Positions 9,835 to 17,938 of a stretch of 64,000 nt of DNA are shown here, one piece after another. The notes below the pieces were generated by a model. It saw only the letters and a program-made list of their open reading frames with translations, had not been told where the DNA came from and did not search any database. The position numbers were made by a program, and so were the translations under genes. Source of the DNA: Gracilimonas sp964505215 (GTDB taxonomy: Bacteria > Bacteroidota > Rhodothermia > Balneolales > Balneolaceae); assembly GCA_964505215.1 (NCBI GenBank), contig CAZDGU010000002.1:124001-188000 (forward strand), read 5' to 3'. Position 1 is the first letter of the stretch, and the number at the start of each line of letters is the position of its first letter.

Positions 9835-9841
9835 GATATTT

Positions 9842-11893
9842 ATGACAAAATTTAAGCTCCATTCGCCTTACGAACCTGCCGGTGACCAGCCTTCTGCCAT
9901 AGCTGAACTTACGGAGGGCATAAACGCCGGCGACACCTATCAAACGCTGCTGGGAATTACCGGCTCCGGAAAAACCCGTACCGTGGCCAACGTTATTGAA
10001 AATGTGCAAAAACCCACGCTGGTAATGAGTCACAACAAAACGTTGGCCGCACAGCTGTACCGGGAGCTAAGCGACTTTTTCCCCAATAACCGGGTCGAAT
10101 TTTTCATTTCCTATTACGACTATTATCAGCCCGAAGCTTATCTCTCTACGCAGGATAAGTACATTGAAAAGGATTTGTCGATTAATGAGGAAATTCAGCG
10201 CCTACGGCTTCGTGCCACCAGCTCGCTGCTTTCGGGACGGCGTGATGTGATTATTGTTTCTTCAGTAAGCTGCATTTACGGAATTGGCTCTCCTTCAGAA
10301 TATGAAAAGTTGATTCTGAATTTGGAAGTCGGACAGGAAATTCCCAGGAATACCATTTTATACGATTTGGTGGATTTGCACTACAACCGCAACGACCTTG
10401 AATTTAAAAGAGGCACTTTTCGCGTTCGGGGTGATGTAATTGACATCTATCCCGCCTACTCCGATGAAGGCTTACGCATTACGCAATGGGGTGATGAAAT
10501 TGAATCGCTCCAGCTTTTTGATGTGGATACGGGAGCCGTGCTGGAATCGGTTAACGAATTTCGCGTTTATCCGGCATCGCACTACGTAACGTCCAAAGCC
10601 AGGCTGGAGCAGTCTATTGAACAAATACGGGAAGAGCTGCAGTGGCGCCGACAAGTGCTCATTGATGAGGAAAAATTTCTGGAAGCCAAGCGCATTGAAC
10701 AGCGCACACTGTTTGATATAGAGATGATTCAGGAAATTGGATACTGCTCCGGAATTGAAAATTACTCGCGCTACCTAAGTGCCCGAAAGCCCGGCGAGCG
10801 CCCGTATTGCCTGTTCGATTATTTTCCCGATGATTTTATGCTGGTGGTGGATGAAAGCCATCAAACCATACCGCAAATAAATGCAATGTACGGCGGCGAC
10901 CGTTCCCGAAAAATGGAGCTGGTTGAGCACGGTTTCCGATTGCCTTCTGCCTTAGATAACCGTCCGCTTACTTTTGAAGAATGGGAAGGACTGATAAACC
11001 AAGCCATATTCGTGAGCGCCACGCCGGCCGATTATGAGCTGGAGAAAAGCGGCGGTGTTTATACCGAGCAAATTATTCGCCCAACCGGACTGATGGAGCC
11101 TGAAATTGAAGTCCGCCCGCTGGATAATCAGGTGGATGACCTGCTGGATGAAATTCAGGAAAAAGTGAAGAAAAAAGAGCGCGTGCTGGTTATTACGCTT
11201 ACCAAGCGGTTGAGTGAAGAGCTTAGCGAATATCTGAAAAATCTGGGCATCAGCGCGGCGTACATGCACAGTGAATTAAATGCCCTTGAAAGAATCGAAG
11301 TTTTATATAAATTTAGGCGCGGTGATTACGACGTACTGGTTGGGATTAACCTGCTGCGTGAAGGAATTGATATTCCCGAACTAAGTTTGGTTGCCATTAT
11401 GGATGCCGACAAAGAAGGCTTCCTTCGTTCTGAAACCTCGCTGTTTCAGATTGTGGGACGAGCCGCACGAAATGTGGGCGGTAAGGCTATTTTATATGCC
11501 AATAAAATGACCAAAAGCATTCAGAAAGTAGTAGATGAAACCAAACGCAGGCGTAAAATTCAGGAAGCATATAATGAGAAGCATGGCATCACCCCGGAAA
11601 CCATTCAAAAAGAATTGAAGCCGCTGGTTGATCCATCATTAATTTCGAATGAAAGCTTTGATTTTGGTCAAACCGATGACGAAATGGAACCTGACGCGCT
11701 GGAAGTGGTGAAAGTAGCTGAGGAAGGCATTCAGTACAAAGCCGGCCCGGCCATGAAGGAAATCACCTTCGAAAACAAAGACAAGCTGATAGAGCACCTT
11801 CGCAAAACGATGATGCATGCGGCCAAGAACATGGAATTTGAGGAAGCCGCGCGAATCAGAGATCAAATTGGACAATTAGAAGACGAACTGTAA
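9842..11893 (+). CDS. uvrB: Excinuclease ABC subunit B
   Basis: A 683-residue UvrB, the damage-verifying helicase-like subunit of nucleotide excision repair that takes DNA from UvrA and recruits UvrC. Walker A is GITGSGKT (38-45); the damage-probing beta-hairpin is YYDYYQPEAY (91-100). The DExx box is VVDESHQT, and motifs V and VI appear as GINLLREGIDIPE and QIVGRAARN. The C-terminal UVR domain covers the last ~40 residues (HAAKNMEFEEAARIRDQI). The N-terminal FKLHSPYEPAGDQP fixes the start at 9842. The next gene, a methyltransferase, begins 8 bp after the stop and is probably cotranscribed. Confidence 0.98.
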   Translation: MTKFKLHSPYEPAGDQPSAIAELTEGINAGDTYQTLLGITGSGKTRTVANVIENVQKPTLVMSHNKTLAAQLYRELSDFFPNNRVEFFISYYDYYQPEAYLSTQDKYIEKDLSINEEIQRLRLRATSSLLSGRRDVIIVSSVSCIYGIGSPSEYEKLILNLEVGQEIPRNTILYDLVDLHYNRNDLEFKRGTFRVRGDVIDIYPAYSDEGLRITQWGDEIESLQLFDVDTGAVLESVNEFRVYPASHYVTSKARLEQSIEQIREELQWRRQVLIDEEKFLEAKRIEQRTLFDIEMIQEIGYCSGIENYSRYLSARKPGERPYCLFDYFPDDFMLVVDESHQTIPQINAMYGGDRSRKMELVEHGFRLPSALDNRPLTFEEWEGLINQAIFVSATPADYELEKSGGVYTEQIIRPTGLMEPEIEVRPLDNQVDDLLDEIQEKVKKKERVLVITLTKRLSEELSEYLKNLGISAAYMHSELNALERIEVLYKFRRGDYDVLVGINLLREGIDIPELSLVAIMDADKEGFLRSETSLFQIVGRAARNVGGKAILYANKMTKSIQKVVDETKRRRKIQEAYNEKHGITPETIQKELKPLVDPSLISNESFDFGQTDDEMEPDALEVVKVAEEGIQYKAGPAMKEITFENKDKLIEHLRKTMMHAAKNMEFEEAARIRDQIGQLEDEL

Positions 11894-11901
11894 TATTTTT
11901 T

Positions 11902-12459
11902 ATGAAAGGAACCCTCGCTTTTTTAAAGTCATTTGCCACCGATAAAGGAGTAGCCTCCATAACGCCATCCTCTAAATACTGCGTTCGGAAGTTATGCGAG
12001 CACATCAACTTTTCTACAGCGAAAATTATTATTGAATACGGCGGCGGAACGGGCGTTTTTACCAAGCATTTTTTACAAAAAATGAGCCCGGATGCCCGAC
12101 TTTTTGTATTCGAAACCAACGACAATTTTTACAAAAAGCTCAGCCAAATTGACGATCCTCGCCTCACCGTTTTTCATAAATCGGTGGAAGATATATTAGA
12201 GCTGCTACCTGAAGATGTGATTGGAAATGCAGATCACATAGTTTCCGGCATTCCCTTTTCCTTTTTTGATTGGGAAATGAAAATTGACATCCTCCATAAA
12301 ACACAAAAAGCACTCAAAAAGGACGGCTCGTTTTTAGCCTATCAAACGCCGGGACATTTAAAAGAACCGCTGACTGAAGTATTCAACAATTACACCGCCA
12401 ACCTCTGCTGGAAAAACATCCCGCCTTATTATATTTATGAATCGGTGAAAAAGCCTTAA
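11902..12459 (+). CDS. Class I SAM-dependent methyltransferase (phospholipid/rRNA-dimethylase-like)
   Basis: A 185-residue protein with a SAM-binding motif I at about 43-52 (IIIEYGGGTGVFTKHF), an acidic strand-2 end (FVFETND) and motif IV-like VSGIPFSFFDW. The layout resembles the small phospholipid N-methyltransferase / KsgA-like group (COG3963 type), where an N-terminal S-I-x-P-S-S segment precedes motif I, and that segment is present here (ASITPSSKYC). It would act in the cytoplasm on a lipid or RNA substrate; the substrate cannot be decided from sequence. It starts 8 bp after uvrB, probably as a shared transcript without an obvious functional link. Confidence 0.85.
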   Translation: MKGTLAFLKSFATDKGVASITPSSKYCVRKLCEHINFSTAKIIIEYGGGTGVFTKHFLQKMSPDARLFVFETNDNFYKKLSQIDDPRLTVFHKSVEDILELLPEDVIGNADHIVSGIPFSFFDWEMKIDILHKTQKALKKDGSFLAYQTPGHLKEPLTEVFNNYTANLCWKNIPPYYIYESVKKP

Positions 12460-12556
12460 TTTCGGGTTATAAAAACAGAATAAAAGCCAAAAATGTCTGA
12501 TAAAGAAATCATTCCTTTATCAACAAATCCTATCCATATCCAAGGTTAATAATTCT

Positions 12557-12567
12557 TATCTTTAAGG
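12557..12567 (+). promoter_or_regulatory. Candidate promoter box TATCTTTAAGG, mrp
   Basis: TATCTTTAAGG lies about 50 bp upstream of the mrp ATG. The identical 11-mer occurs upstream of hslO at 21306-21316 and related boxes precede uvrB, lpd, plsY and trhO. Confidence 0.45.
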
Positions 12568-12617
12568 CTTGAAACTAAAAGTATGATTCTATATCAGATT
12601 CAGGTTTAAAAGTAGTT

Positions 12618-13739
12618 ATGGCAATTAACAAAGAGCAGGTAAAATCGGCACTCAGTCAGGTTTTACATCCCACCGAACAAAGCGATCTCATCTCACTGAA
12701 TATGGTTGAAGATGTGATTATTCAGGACAAATACATTTCGTTCACCCTGGAGTTTCCGGAGAAAGATGAGCGTCTCGAAAAGCAGCTTATTCAGCAGTGC
12801 GAAGAAGCTATTCTGAAATTTATTGACAAGGAAGCTATTGTAGATATTCAGCCGGCTGTTAACCTTTCCCTAAAGCGGGAAAGAGAAGCTGCGCCGGAAA
12901 GAAAGCCGCCGCAGGAGCCTCAAATACTGCCGGGCGTCAAAAACATTATTGCCGTGGCTTCGGGTAAAGGCGGCGTGGGGAAATCTACCGTTGCCGTAAA
13001 TATTGCCGCAACGCTGGCCAAGCGCGGCGAAAAAGTAGGACTGATGGACACCGACATTTACGGCCCCAGCATTCCCACCATGTTCAACATTCACGACAAG
13101 CCGAATATTACCACTCAAAAAAAACTGGTTCCTCACGAAAAATTTGGAATTCGCCTGGTTTCCATGGGTTTTCTGGTTGATGTAGATCAGGCTATGGTGT
13201 GGCGCGGACCGATGGTTACCAGCGCCGTAAAGCAGTTTATGACCGATGTGGAATGGGGCGAACTGGATTATTTGATTTTGGATCTTCCTCCGGGAACCGG
13301 CGACATTCAGCTCACTATTGTTCAAACCGTTCCGCTTTCCGGAGCAGTTATTGTTTCAACCCCGCAAACCGTAGCGCTGGATGATGCCCGAAAAGGCGTG
13401 GCCATGTTCAAAAAAGTGAACGTACCCGTGCTGGGAATGGTGGAAAATATGGCCTACTTCACCCCGCCGGAACTGCCTGATAAGAAGTATTACATTTTCG
13501 GGAAAAGTGGAGCTTCCCTTTTGGCGCAAGAAATGAACGTGCCGGTTTTAGCGGAAATTCCGCTGCAGCAAACACTGCGCGAAGGTGGCGACATTGGAAA
13601 GCCCATTGTGCTTGAAGATTCAGAATCGCCCGCAGCTACCGCGCTGATGCAGGCCACCGGCAACATGCAGCAGCAGTTAGCCCTTCGGAACCAAGAACAG
13701 GATCCGACTAAAAAAGTAAACATTAAATTCAGGTCTTAG
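12618..13739 (+). CDS. mrp: Mrp/ApbC/NBP35-family P-loop ATPase (iron-sulfur carrier family)
   Basis: A 373-residue protein with an N-terminal DUF59/MIP18 domain (about 3-85) and a ParA-like ATPase (about 105-350). It has the deviant Walker A SGKGGVGKST (115-124), MDTDIYGPS, and the switch region LILDLPPGTGD. Family members bind and hand over Fe-S clusters. Oddly, the segment after MVENMAYF (276-295), where ApbC and Nbp35 carry the cluster-binding CxxC, holds PPELPDKKYYIFG with no cysteine; Cys61 is the only cysteine in the protein. I recall similar Cys-less versions in other Bacteroidota, but this was not checked. Cluster binding by the usual route is therefore doubtful. Confidence 0.93.
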   Translation: MAINKEQVKSALSQVLHPTEQSDLISLNMVEDVIIQDKYISFTLEFPEKDERLEKQLIQQCEEAILKFIDKEAIVDIQPAVNLSLKREREAAPERKPPQEPQILPGVKNIIAVASGKGGVGKSTVAVNIAATLAKRGEKVGLMDTDIYGPSIPTMFNIHDKPNITTQKKLVPHEKFGIRLVSMGFLVDVDQAMVWRGPMVTSAVKQFMTDVEWGELDYLILDLPPGTGDIQLTIVQTVPLSGAVIVSTPQTVALDDARKGVAMFKKVNVPVLGMVENMAYFTPPELPDKKYYIFGKSGASLLAQEMNVPVLAEIPLQQTLREGGDIGKPIVLEDSESPAATALMQATGNMQQQLALRNQEQDPTKKVNIKFRS

Positions 13740-13846
13740 TGTAAAAGACCTTCAATCCCGTTTTTCCATCTGTTTTGCGGAGCCTGAACTAAGCTTCAAT
13801 ACGAAATTTCTGTGAATAGGTGGAAAATACGAGTAACCATAAATGT

Positions 13847-14455
13847 ATGGACTTAATGTATATCCTCGATCTGACGGGGACTTTTGTTTTTGCCATTAGC
13901 GGAATCAGAATGGCTTCGCGCACCAATATGGATATTTTTGGTGCGTCGGTTGTGGGCTTTGTTACCGCAATTGGCGGCGGTACCGTTCGCGACGTACTGC
14001 TCGACAATCACCCCATTACCTGGATGAGTGATATGTGGTATCCGCTGGTTATTTTGGCAGCCGTGCCCTTCACCTACATTATGGGGAAAAGGCTGAAAGA
14101 CTACGACAAACCACTGTTTATTTTTGATACCATTGGTATTGCAATGTTTACCATTATTGGCATGGAAAATGCGCTGGAGCTTCAATTCAATCCATTTATT
14201 GCCGGCTTAATGGGAATGATTTCAGCCGTTGTAGGCGGTGTTACCCGCGATGTGCTGTGCCGCGAAATACCGCTCATTTTCCGTAAAGAAATTTATGCCA
14301 CCGCTTGCCTGGCCGGTGCCGTTGTTTTTTATCTGGGCATTATGCTAACCTTTCCCCAAAACCTAAATTATCTGGGTACCGTATTATTCATTATTACTAT
14401 CCGAACTGTTTCTATAAAATGGAACCTGAGTTTGCCCAAGATGAAGTCGGCTTAG
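13847..14455 (+). CDS. Trimeric intracellular cation (TRIC/UPF0126) channel family membrane protein
   Basis: A 202-residue integral membrane protein with about seven hydrophobic spans arranged as two repeats. The first repeat carries AIGGGTVRDVLLD and the second VVGGVTRDVLCREIPLIF, the paired glycine-rich kinks diagnostic of the YadS/YicG-TRIC family. Family members form trimeric monovalent-cation channels in the inner membrane. An upstream GTG at 13820 would add nine residues, but the ATG at 13847 (MDLMYILDLTGTFVFAISG) matches the usual N-terminus, so I chose it. It converges on aat, with a TAACAC-type inverted repeat in the spacer. Confidence 0.92.
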   Translation: MDLMYILDLTGTFVFAISGIRMASRTNMDIFGASVVGFVTAIGGGTVRDVLLDNHPITWMSDMWYPLVILAAVPFTYIMGKRLKDYDKPLFIFDTIGIAMFTIIGMENALELQFNPFIAGLMGMISAVVGGVTRDVLCREIPLIFRKEIYATACLAGAVVFYLGIMLTFPQNLNYLGTVLFIITIRTVSIKWNLSLPKMKSA

Positions 14456-14462
14456 TGTTTGA

Positions 14463-14539
14463 GTGTTAATGTGTTTGGGTGTTAGCGTACCTTTATCAGA
14501 TATCAGAAGTTATTCTCTAACACCTTAACACCCTAACAC
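14463..14539. repeat. Inverted TAACAC-rich repeat between convergent genes
   Basis: Left arm 14463-14485 and right arm 14517-14539 are inverted copies matching at 19 of 23 positions, with about 31 nt between them. Each arm is itself built of GTGTTA/CTAACAC units. It sits between the stops of the TRIC gene and aat, so it may end transcription in both directions, but it lacks a GC-rich stem and T tract. Confidence 0.55.
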
Positions 14540-14540
14540 G

Positions 14541-15125
14541 TTAAAGAGCAAAATTGCATTCTTTCTTTAACGCCTTTTCCAGCATTTGCTGATATTTGTC
14601 CGCTTCTATTTCAACGCAGCCGAATTGGGCTAAATGCTCGGTATAAAACTGAGTATCCCAAAGCCGGAATTCGTTTTTCTGCAAAATTTGGTGGCAATAA
14701 TACAAGGCCACTTTATCAGCCCAGTCTTCTTTTTTGAACATGCTTTCACCGAAAAAGGCCGCTTTTAACTTCACTCCATACAAACCGCCCACCAGTTTTT
14801 CATCCTTATAACATTCCACGCTGTACCCACTCCCCTGCTGATTGAGCACATCGTAAGAATTGAGAATTAAATCATTAATCCAGGAAGTTTCCCGATTTGC
14901 GCATTCTTTTACCACTTGACGGAAATTGCCATTCACCCGAACTTCAAACCGCTCTTGCCGAATGATGCGTGCGAGGTTCTCGGAGGTATGAAAGTGCCCA
15001 ACCGGAATCACCCCGCGCAAACGGGAGGTGTACCAGTCAACATTATCAGCACTTTTGTGCTTGGCCATCGGGAAATATCCCTGGCGATAAGCATCCAGCA
15101 AAGCTTCCGGAGGAATGATTTTCAT
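14541..15125 (-). CDS. aat: Leucyl/phenylalanyl-tRNA--protein transferase
   Basis: A 194-residue Aat enzyme, which adds Leu or Phe from charged tRNA to N-terminal Arg/Lys of proteins and so marks them for ClpS/ClpAP degradation (N-degron pathway). Visible signatures are PEALLDAYRQGYFPM, WYTSRLRGVIP, SWINDLI, GSGYSVECY, LVGGLYGVKL-AAFFGESMF and LWDTQFYTEHLAQFGC. An upstream GTG at 15152 would add nine residues; I prefer the ATG at 15125, preceded by a G-rich stretch. Slightly shorter than the E. coli protein (234), as usual outside proteobacteria. Confidence 0.96.
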   Translation of the reverse strand: MKIIPPEALLDAYRQGYFPMAKHKSADNVDWYTSRLRGVIPVGHFHTSENLARIIRQERFEVRVNGNFRQVVKECANRETSWINDLILNSYDVLNQQGSGYSVECYKDEKLVGGLYGVKLKAAFFGESMFKKEDWADKVALYYCHQILQKNEFRLWDTQFYTEHLAQFGCVEIEADKYQQMLEKALKKECNFAL

Positions 15126-15187
15126 CACGCCCCCGGCTTCTTTATTCTCCACAAGAAAAACATCATAGCGATGTAATTTTTCTGATG

Positions 15188-17599
15188 TTAAAAGTCACAG
15201 TATAGCATCGAGTTTTGACCAATGGGTGAACCGGGTGGCGGAGTAGGCGTATTCGGCACTTTAAACTCATCCGGGCTTGCCAGATATTGGTCTATGATGT
15301 AAACGGCATATTTACTGCCCGCATCTTTCTTTTTGGAAAGCCTGGACTGAAGCTCCATCAGCTTTTTGTGCGTAATCGCTTTGGTCAGTGGATTTGCTTG
15401 CGAGCTCGCCGCCAGCTTTATCATATTATGCAGCACCACGTGATTCGCCACCTGCTGAACAGAACCCATATAACCGCTTTGTTGTTTCTGATCCCAGCTT
15501 ACCTTAATCAGCTCATTCAGCACGGTTTCCAGGCTCAGATTATTTGCTCTTGCGCTATATTCTACCAGCCGGTTTGCGCGCTGTGCATTCAATATCAGCG
15601 AAATTGACATATCGGCTGCGGTTTCTGCAATGGCCAGCGCATCCAGGGCCGGACCGGCATTTCCTTTAAATAATTCGCGAGAATAGCCAAGGGCTGAAGG
15701 ACGGGGAGGAATGAGATCTAACAGATTTTCAGGAACGGCTAACACTTTCGGATCAATCGTTTTCAGCATTTCTGTCAGCGCTTTTTCCTGGGTTGATTTA
15801 GCTATTATTTTCGGCTCCTGCAGCTTATCACCCTTTAAATTGTAGCTATAATTCAGTCCGCCAATTAGCTTAACGGTGCCTTCTATCTGAAAGCGATGGA
15901 AAAAATACATGGGAACCAGCACTTCTTCCAGCTTAGCCATGGGCTCTCCGGTTTTAATATTCGCTTTCCCAAAATTATTGAGCGCCACTTCACGAATATC
16001 CAGAATTTTGGAAAGCTGAGACGCGGGATCCGTTCCAAAATCCCAAAGATGTGCATCCGGATGAGCTCCGCTTTGGGGACGAGCATCGCTGTCGGTAATG
16101 TACTTCAGTCCGGCTGCGTAAGCTTTGTCTAAAATTTCTTCTAAGGCTGCTTTTTCATCGGTTCCTTCCGGAAAATCCTGATAGCCATACGCTACGGCCA
16201 CTTTATCCCAGGCGCCCATTCCCACCGCATAGGGTTTGGAAAGATCAATTTCGCCATTCACTAAGTTAGGCTGGGGATGAGGATAATCCATCACGGAAGC
16301 GTCCCAATTTGTACTGGCCGCAAAGTTATGAGCAATGCCCAGCGTGTGACCCACTTCATGAGCTGAAAGCTGACGGATGCGCGCCAGCGCCATTTCCTGC
16401 ATCATGGTATTTTCTTGAGACTCATCCGCATAAGGCGCTAACAGGCCTTCCGCTATCAGAAAATCTTGACGAACTCGCAGCGAGCCCAGCGAAACGTGTC
16501 CTTTTATAATTTCTCCGGTTCGCGGATCGGTAACTGACGAGCCATACGACCAGCCGCGCGTAGAACGGTGCACCCACTGGATTACATTATAGCGCACATC
16601 CAGCGGATGCGCATCTTCGGGCAGTATTTTTACAACAAAAGCATTTTTATATCCGGCAGCTTCGAACGCTTCATTCCACCAGCGCGCGCCGTCCAACAGA
16701 GCACTTCGAACGGGCTCCGGCGTTCCGTTATCCAGATAATATACAATGGGCTCAACCGGTTCGCTCATAGCTGCTTCCGGATTTTTCTTTTTCAACCGGT
16801 GCCGCGAAATAAATCGCTTGGTTATGTTTTGATCGATTGGTGTTCCATAATCCTGGTAAGAAATTCCAAAGTAACCCGCGCGTGGATCCATTTCCCGCTT
16901 TTGGTAACCGTCATCGGGCAGCTCAATAAAAGAGTGATGCTGGCGAACCGTGAGCGCCTCAGGCGTGGGAACTACCGAGCGAACATAGCCGCCGGGATTA
17001 CTGCCTTTAAATGTAAGCGTGGCCTCAAATTCAGTGTTTTTTGGGAAGTTCATGGTTCCCTCTTCATACAAAGCAGAACGACTTTTATCCAAGCTGTATG
17101 AGCCCTGATTTGATCGGCGCAGCGTGTTGGAAACGCCATGCGCATCTCTCAACAAAAAAGGAGTGAGATTCACCAATAAACGACCGTTTTCTTCAGCAGC
17201 TATTTCAAATCCGCCAATAACGGATGAAGCAAAAGCTTCGCGAATGGATTTCTTTTCCAGCTCATTATCGGTTTCAGCACGGTAGCGATAGTTAGGCTGA
17301 ACCATCAGGACTTTTGGCCCCCGACGTTCGAAATACACAATGCGCGTACCACCCAGCTGACCTCGATCTAATCCAATATCGTTAGAGCCCACGCCGGCCG
17401 TTAGAGAGTTTACGTATAAAAATTCCGTGTCCAGTTTGTCAATTTCCAGCCAAAGCTGATCGGCGGCTTCATCGTAATAATAGTCGAAATAGCCTTCGGT
17501 TTTGGTGAGTCCCTTCGTTTTATCGGCTATGGAAGGGAGTTGAGCAGCGGCCTGCACAGCAAACATGGCCATAAATAGGAAAAGAATGGATCGCTTCAT
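15188..17599 (-). CDS. Secreted zinc-dependent metalloprotease (DUF5117/DUF4953 family)
   Basis: An 803-residue exported protease. It has a signal peptide (1-19, AVQAAAQ), an N-terminal DUF5117/5118-like region (about 25-290) with the family motifs FLYVNSLTAGVGSNDIGLDR and VYFERRGPKVLMV, then a metzincin-type domain with HEVGHTLGIAH: H414, H418 and H424 as ligands and E415 as catalytic base. A Met-turn candidate follows (SVMDYPHP). The C-terminal third is helical. This family is common in Bacteroidota and usually predicted periplasmic or outer-membrane associated; its substrate is unknown. A TAACCTTTAAA promoter-like box lies 12 bp upstream of the ATG. Confidence 0.93.
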   Translation of the reverse strand: MKRSILFLFMAMFAVQAAAQLPSIADKTKGLTKTEGYFDYYYDEAADQLWLEIDKLDTEFLYVNSLTAGVGSNDIGLDRGQLGGTRIVYFERRGPKVLMVQPNYRYRAETDNELEKKSIREAFASSVIGGFEIAAEENGRLLVNLTPFLLRDAHGVSNTLRRSNQGSYSLDKSRSALYEEGTMNFPKNTEFEATLTFKGSNPGGYVRSVVPTPEALTVRQHHSFIELPDDGYQKREMDPRAGYFGISYQDYGTPIDQNITKRFISRHRLKKKNPEAAMSEPVEPIVYYLDNGTPEPVRSALLDGARWWNEAFEAAGYKNAFVVKILPEDAHPLDVRYNVIQWVHRSTRGWSYGSSVTDPRTGEIIKGHVSLGSLRVRQDFLIAEGLLAPYADESQENTMMQEMALARIRQLSAHEVGHTLGIAHNFAASTNWDASVMDYPHPQPNLVNGEIDLSKPYAVGMGAWDKVAVAYGYQDFPEGTDEKAALEEILDKAYAAGLKYITDSDARPQSGAHPDAHLWDFGTDPASQLSKILDIREVALNNFGKANIKTGEPMAKLEEVLVPMYFFHRFQIEGTVKLIGGLNYSYNLKGDKLQEPKIIAKSTQEKALTEMLKTIDPKVLAVPENLLDLIPPRPSALGYSRELFKGNAGPALDALAIAETAADMSISLILNAQRANRLVEYSARANNLSLETVLNELIKVSWDQKQQSGYMGSVQQVANHVVLHNMIKLAASSQANPLTKAITHKKLMELQSRLSKKKDAGSKYAVYIIDQYLASPDEFKVPNTPTPPPGSPIGQNSMLYCDF

Positions 17600-17756
17600 G
17601 AAGTTGGTTTTTAAAGGTTATTTTTTCTCAGGATTCCCAGAATATCCGAAAGATGAAGCGATATCGAAAATATTAACCGCCAAACAACAGAATTTAACAA
17701 AGCGGTTACGGTTATTTTTGGAAAAAAGATGAGGAGAAAGTGCCCTGATTCCGGGG

Positions 17757-17776
17757 CAAGGGGTTGCAACCCCTTG
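17757..17776. repeat. Perfect 20-bp palindrome
   Basis: CAAGGGGTTGCAACCCCTTG is exactly self-complementary. It could form a hairpin or be a binding site; no T tract follows on either strand. It lies downstream of the AT-rich hydrolase gene. Confidence 0.6.
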
Positions 17777-17849
17777 TCTTATTTATGAAAGAGGATCTCT
17801 AATTTTAAACATATTTTTGAAATGATTTCTTGTTAATTGCTTTTTATAG

Positions 17850-17884
17850 CAGGAGGCGGAGCCTCCAATTGTACATTCCGCAGC
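17850..17884. repeat. Dispersed hairpin repeat, copy 1
   Basis: Begins CAGGAGGCGGAGCCTCCAAT and matches 63964-63998 at 30 of 35 positions. The core GGAGGC-nnn-GCCTCC is a 6-bp-stem hairpin kept in both copies. It marks the downstream side of the AT-rich hydrolase gene. Confidence 0.7.
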
Positions 17885-17938
17885 AGAGCGGCGGAACGAG
17901 TACTAAGCAGAGCAGAAGAGAAGTCCCATATATAAACC

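Larger units (their letters stand above)
17600..17938. other. Intergenic region with a palindrome and a dispersed repeat
   Basis: 339 bp between two minus-strand genes. It holds the promoter area of the 803-residue protease, a 20-bp perfect palindrome (17757-17776) and one copy of a dispersed repeat (17850-17884). A short open frame near 17833-18054 overlaps the hydrolase gene antisense to its codons or out of frame and is not supported. Confidence 0.7.
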
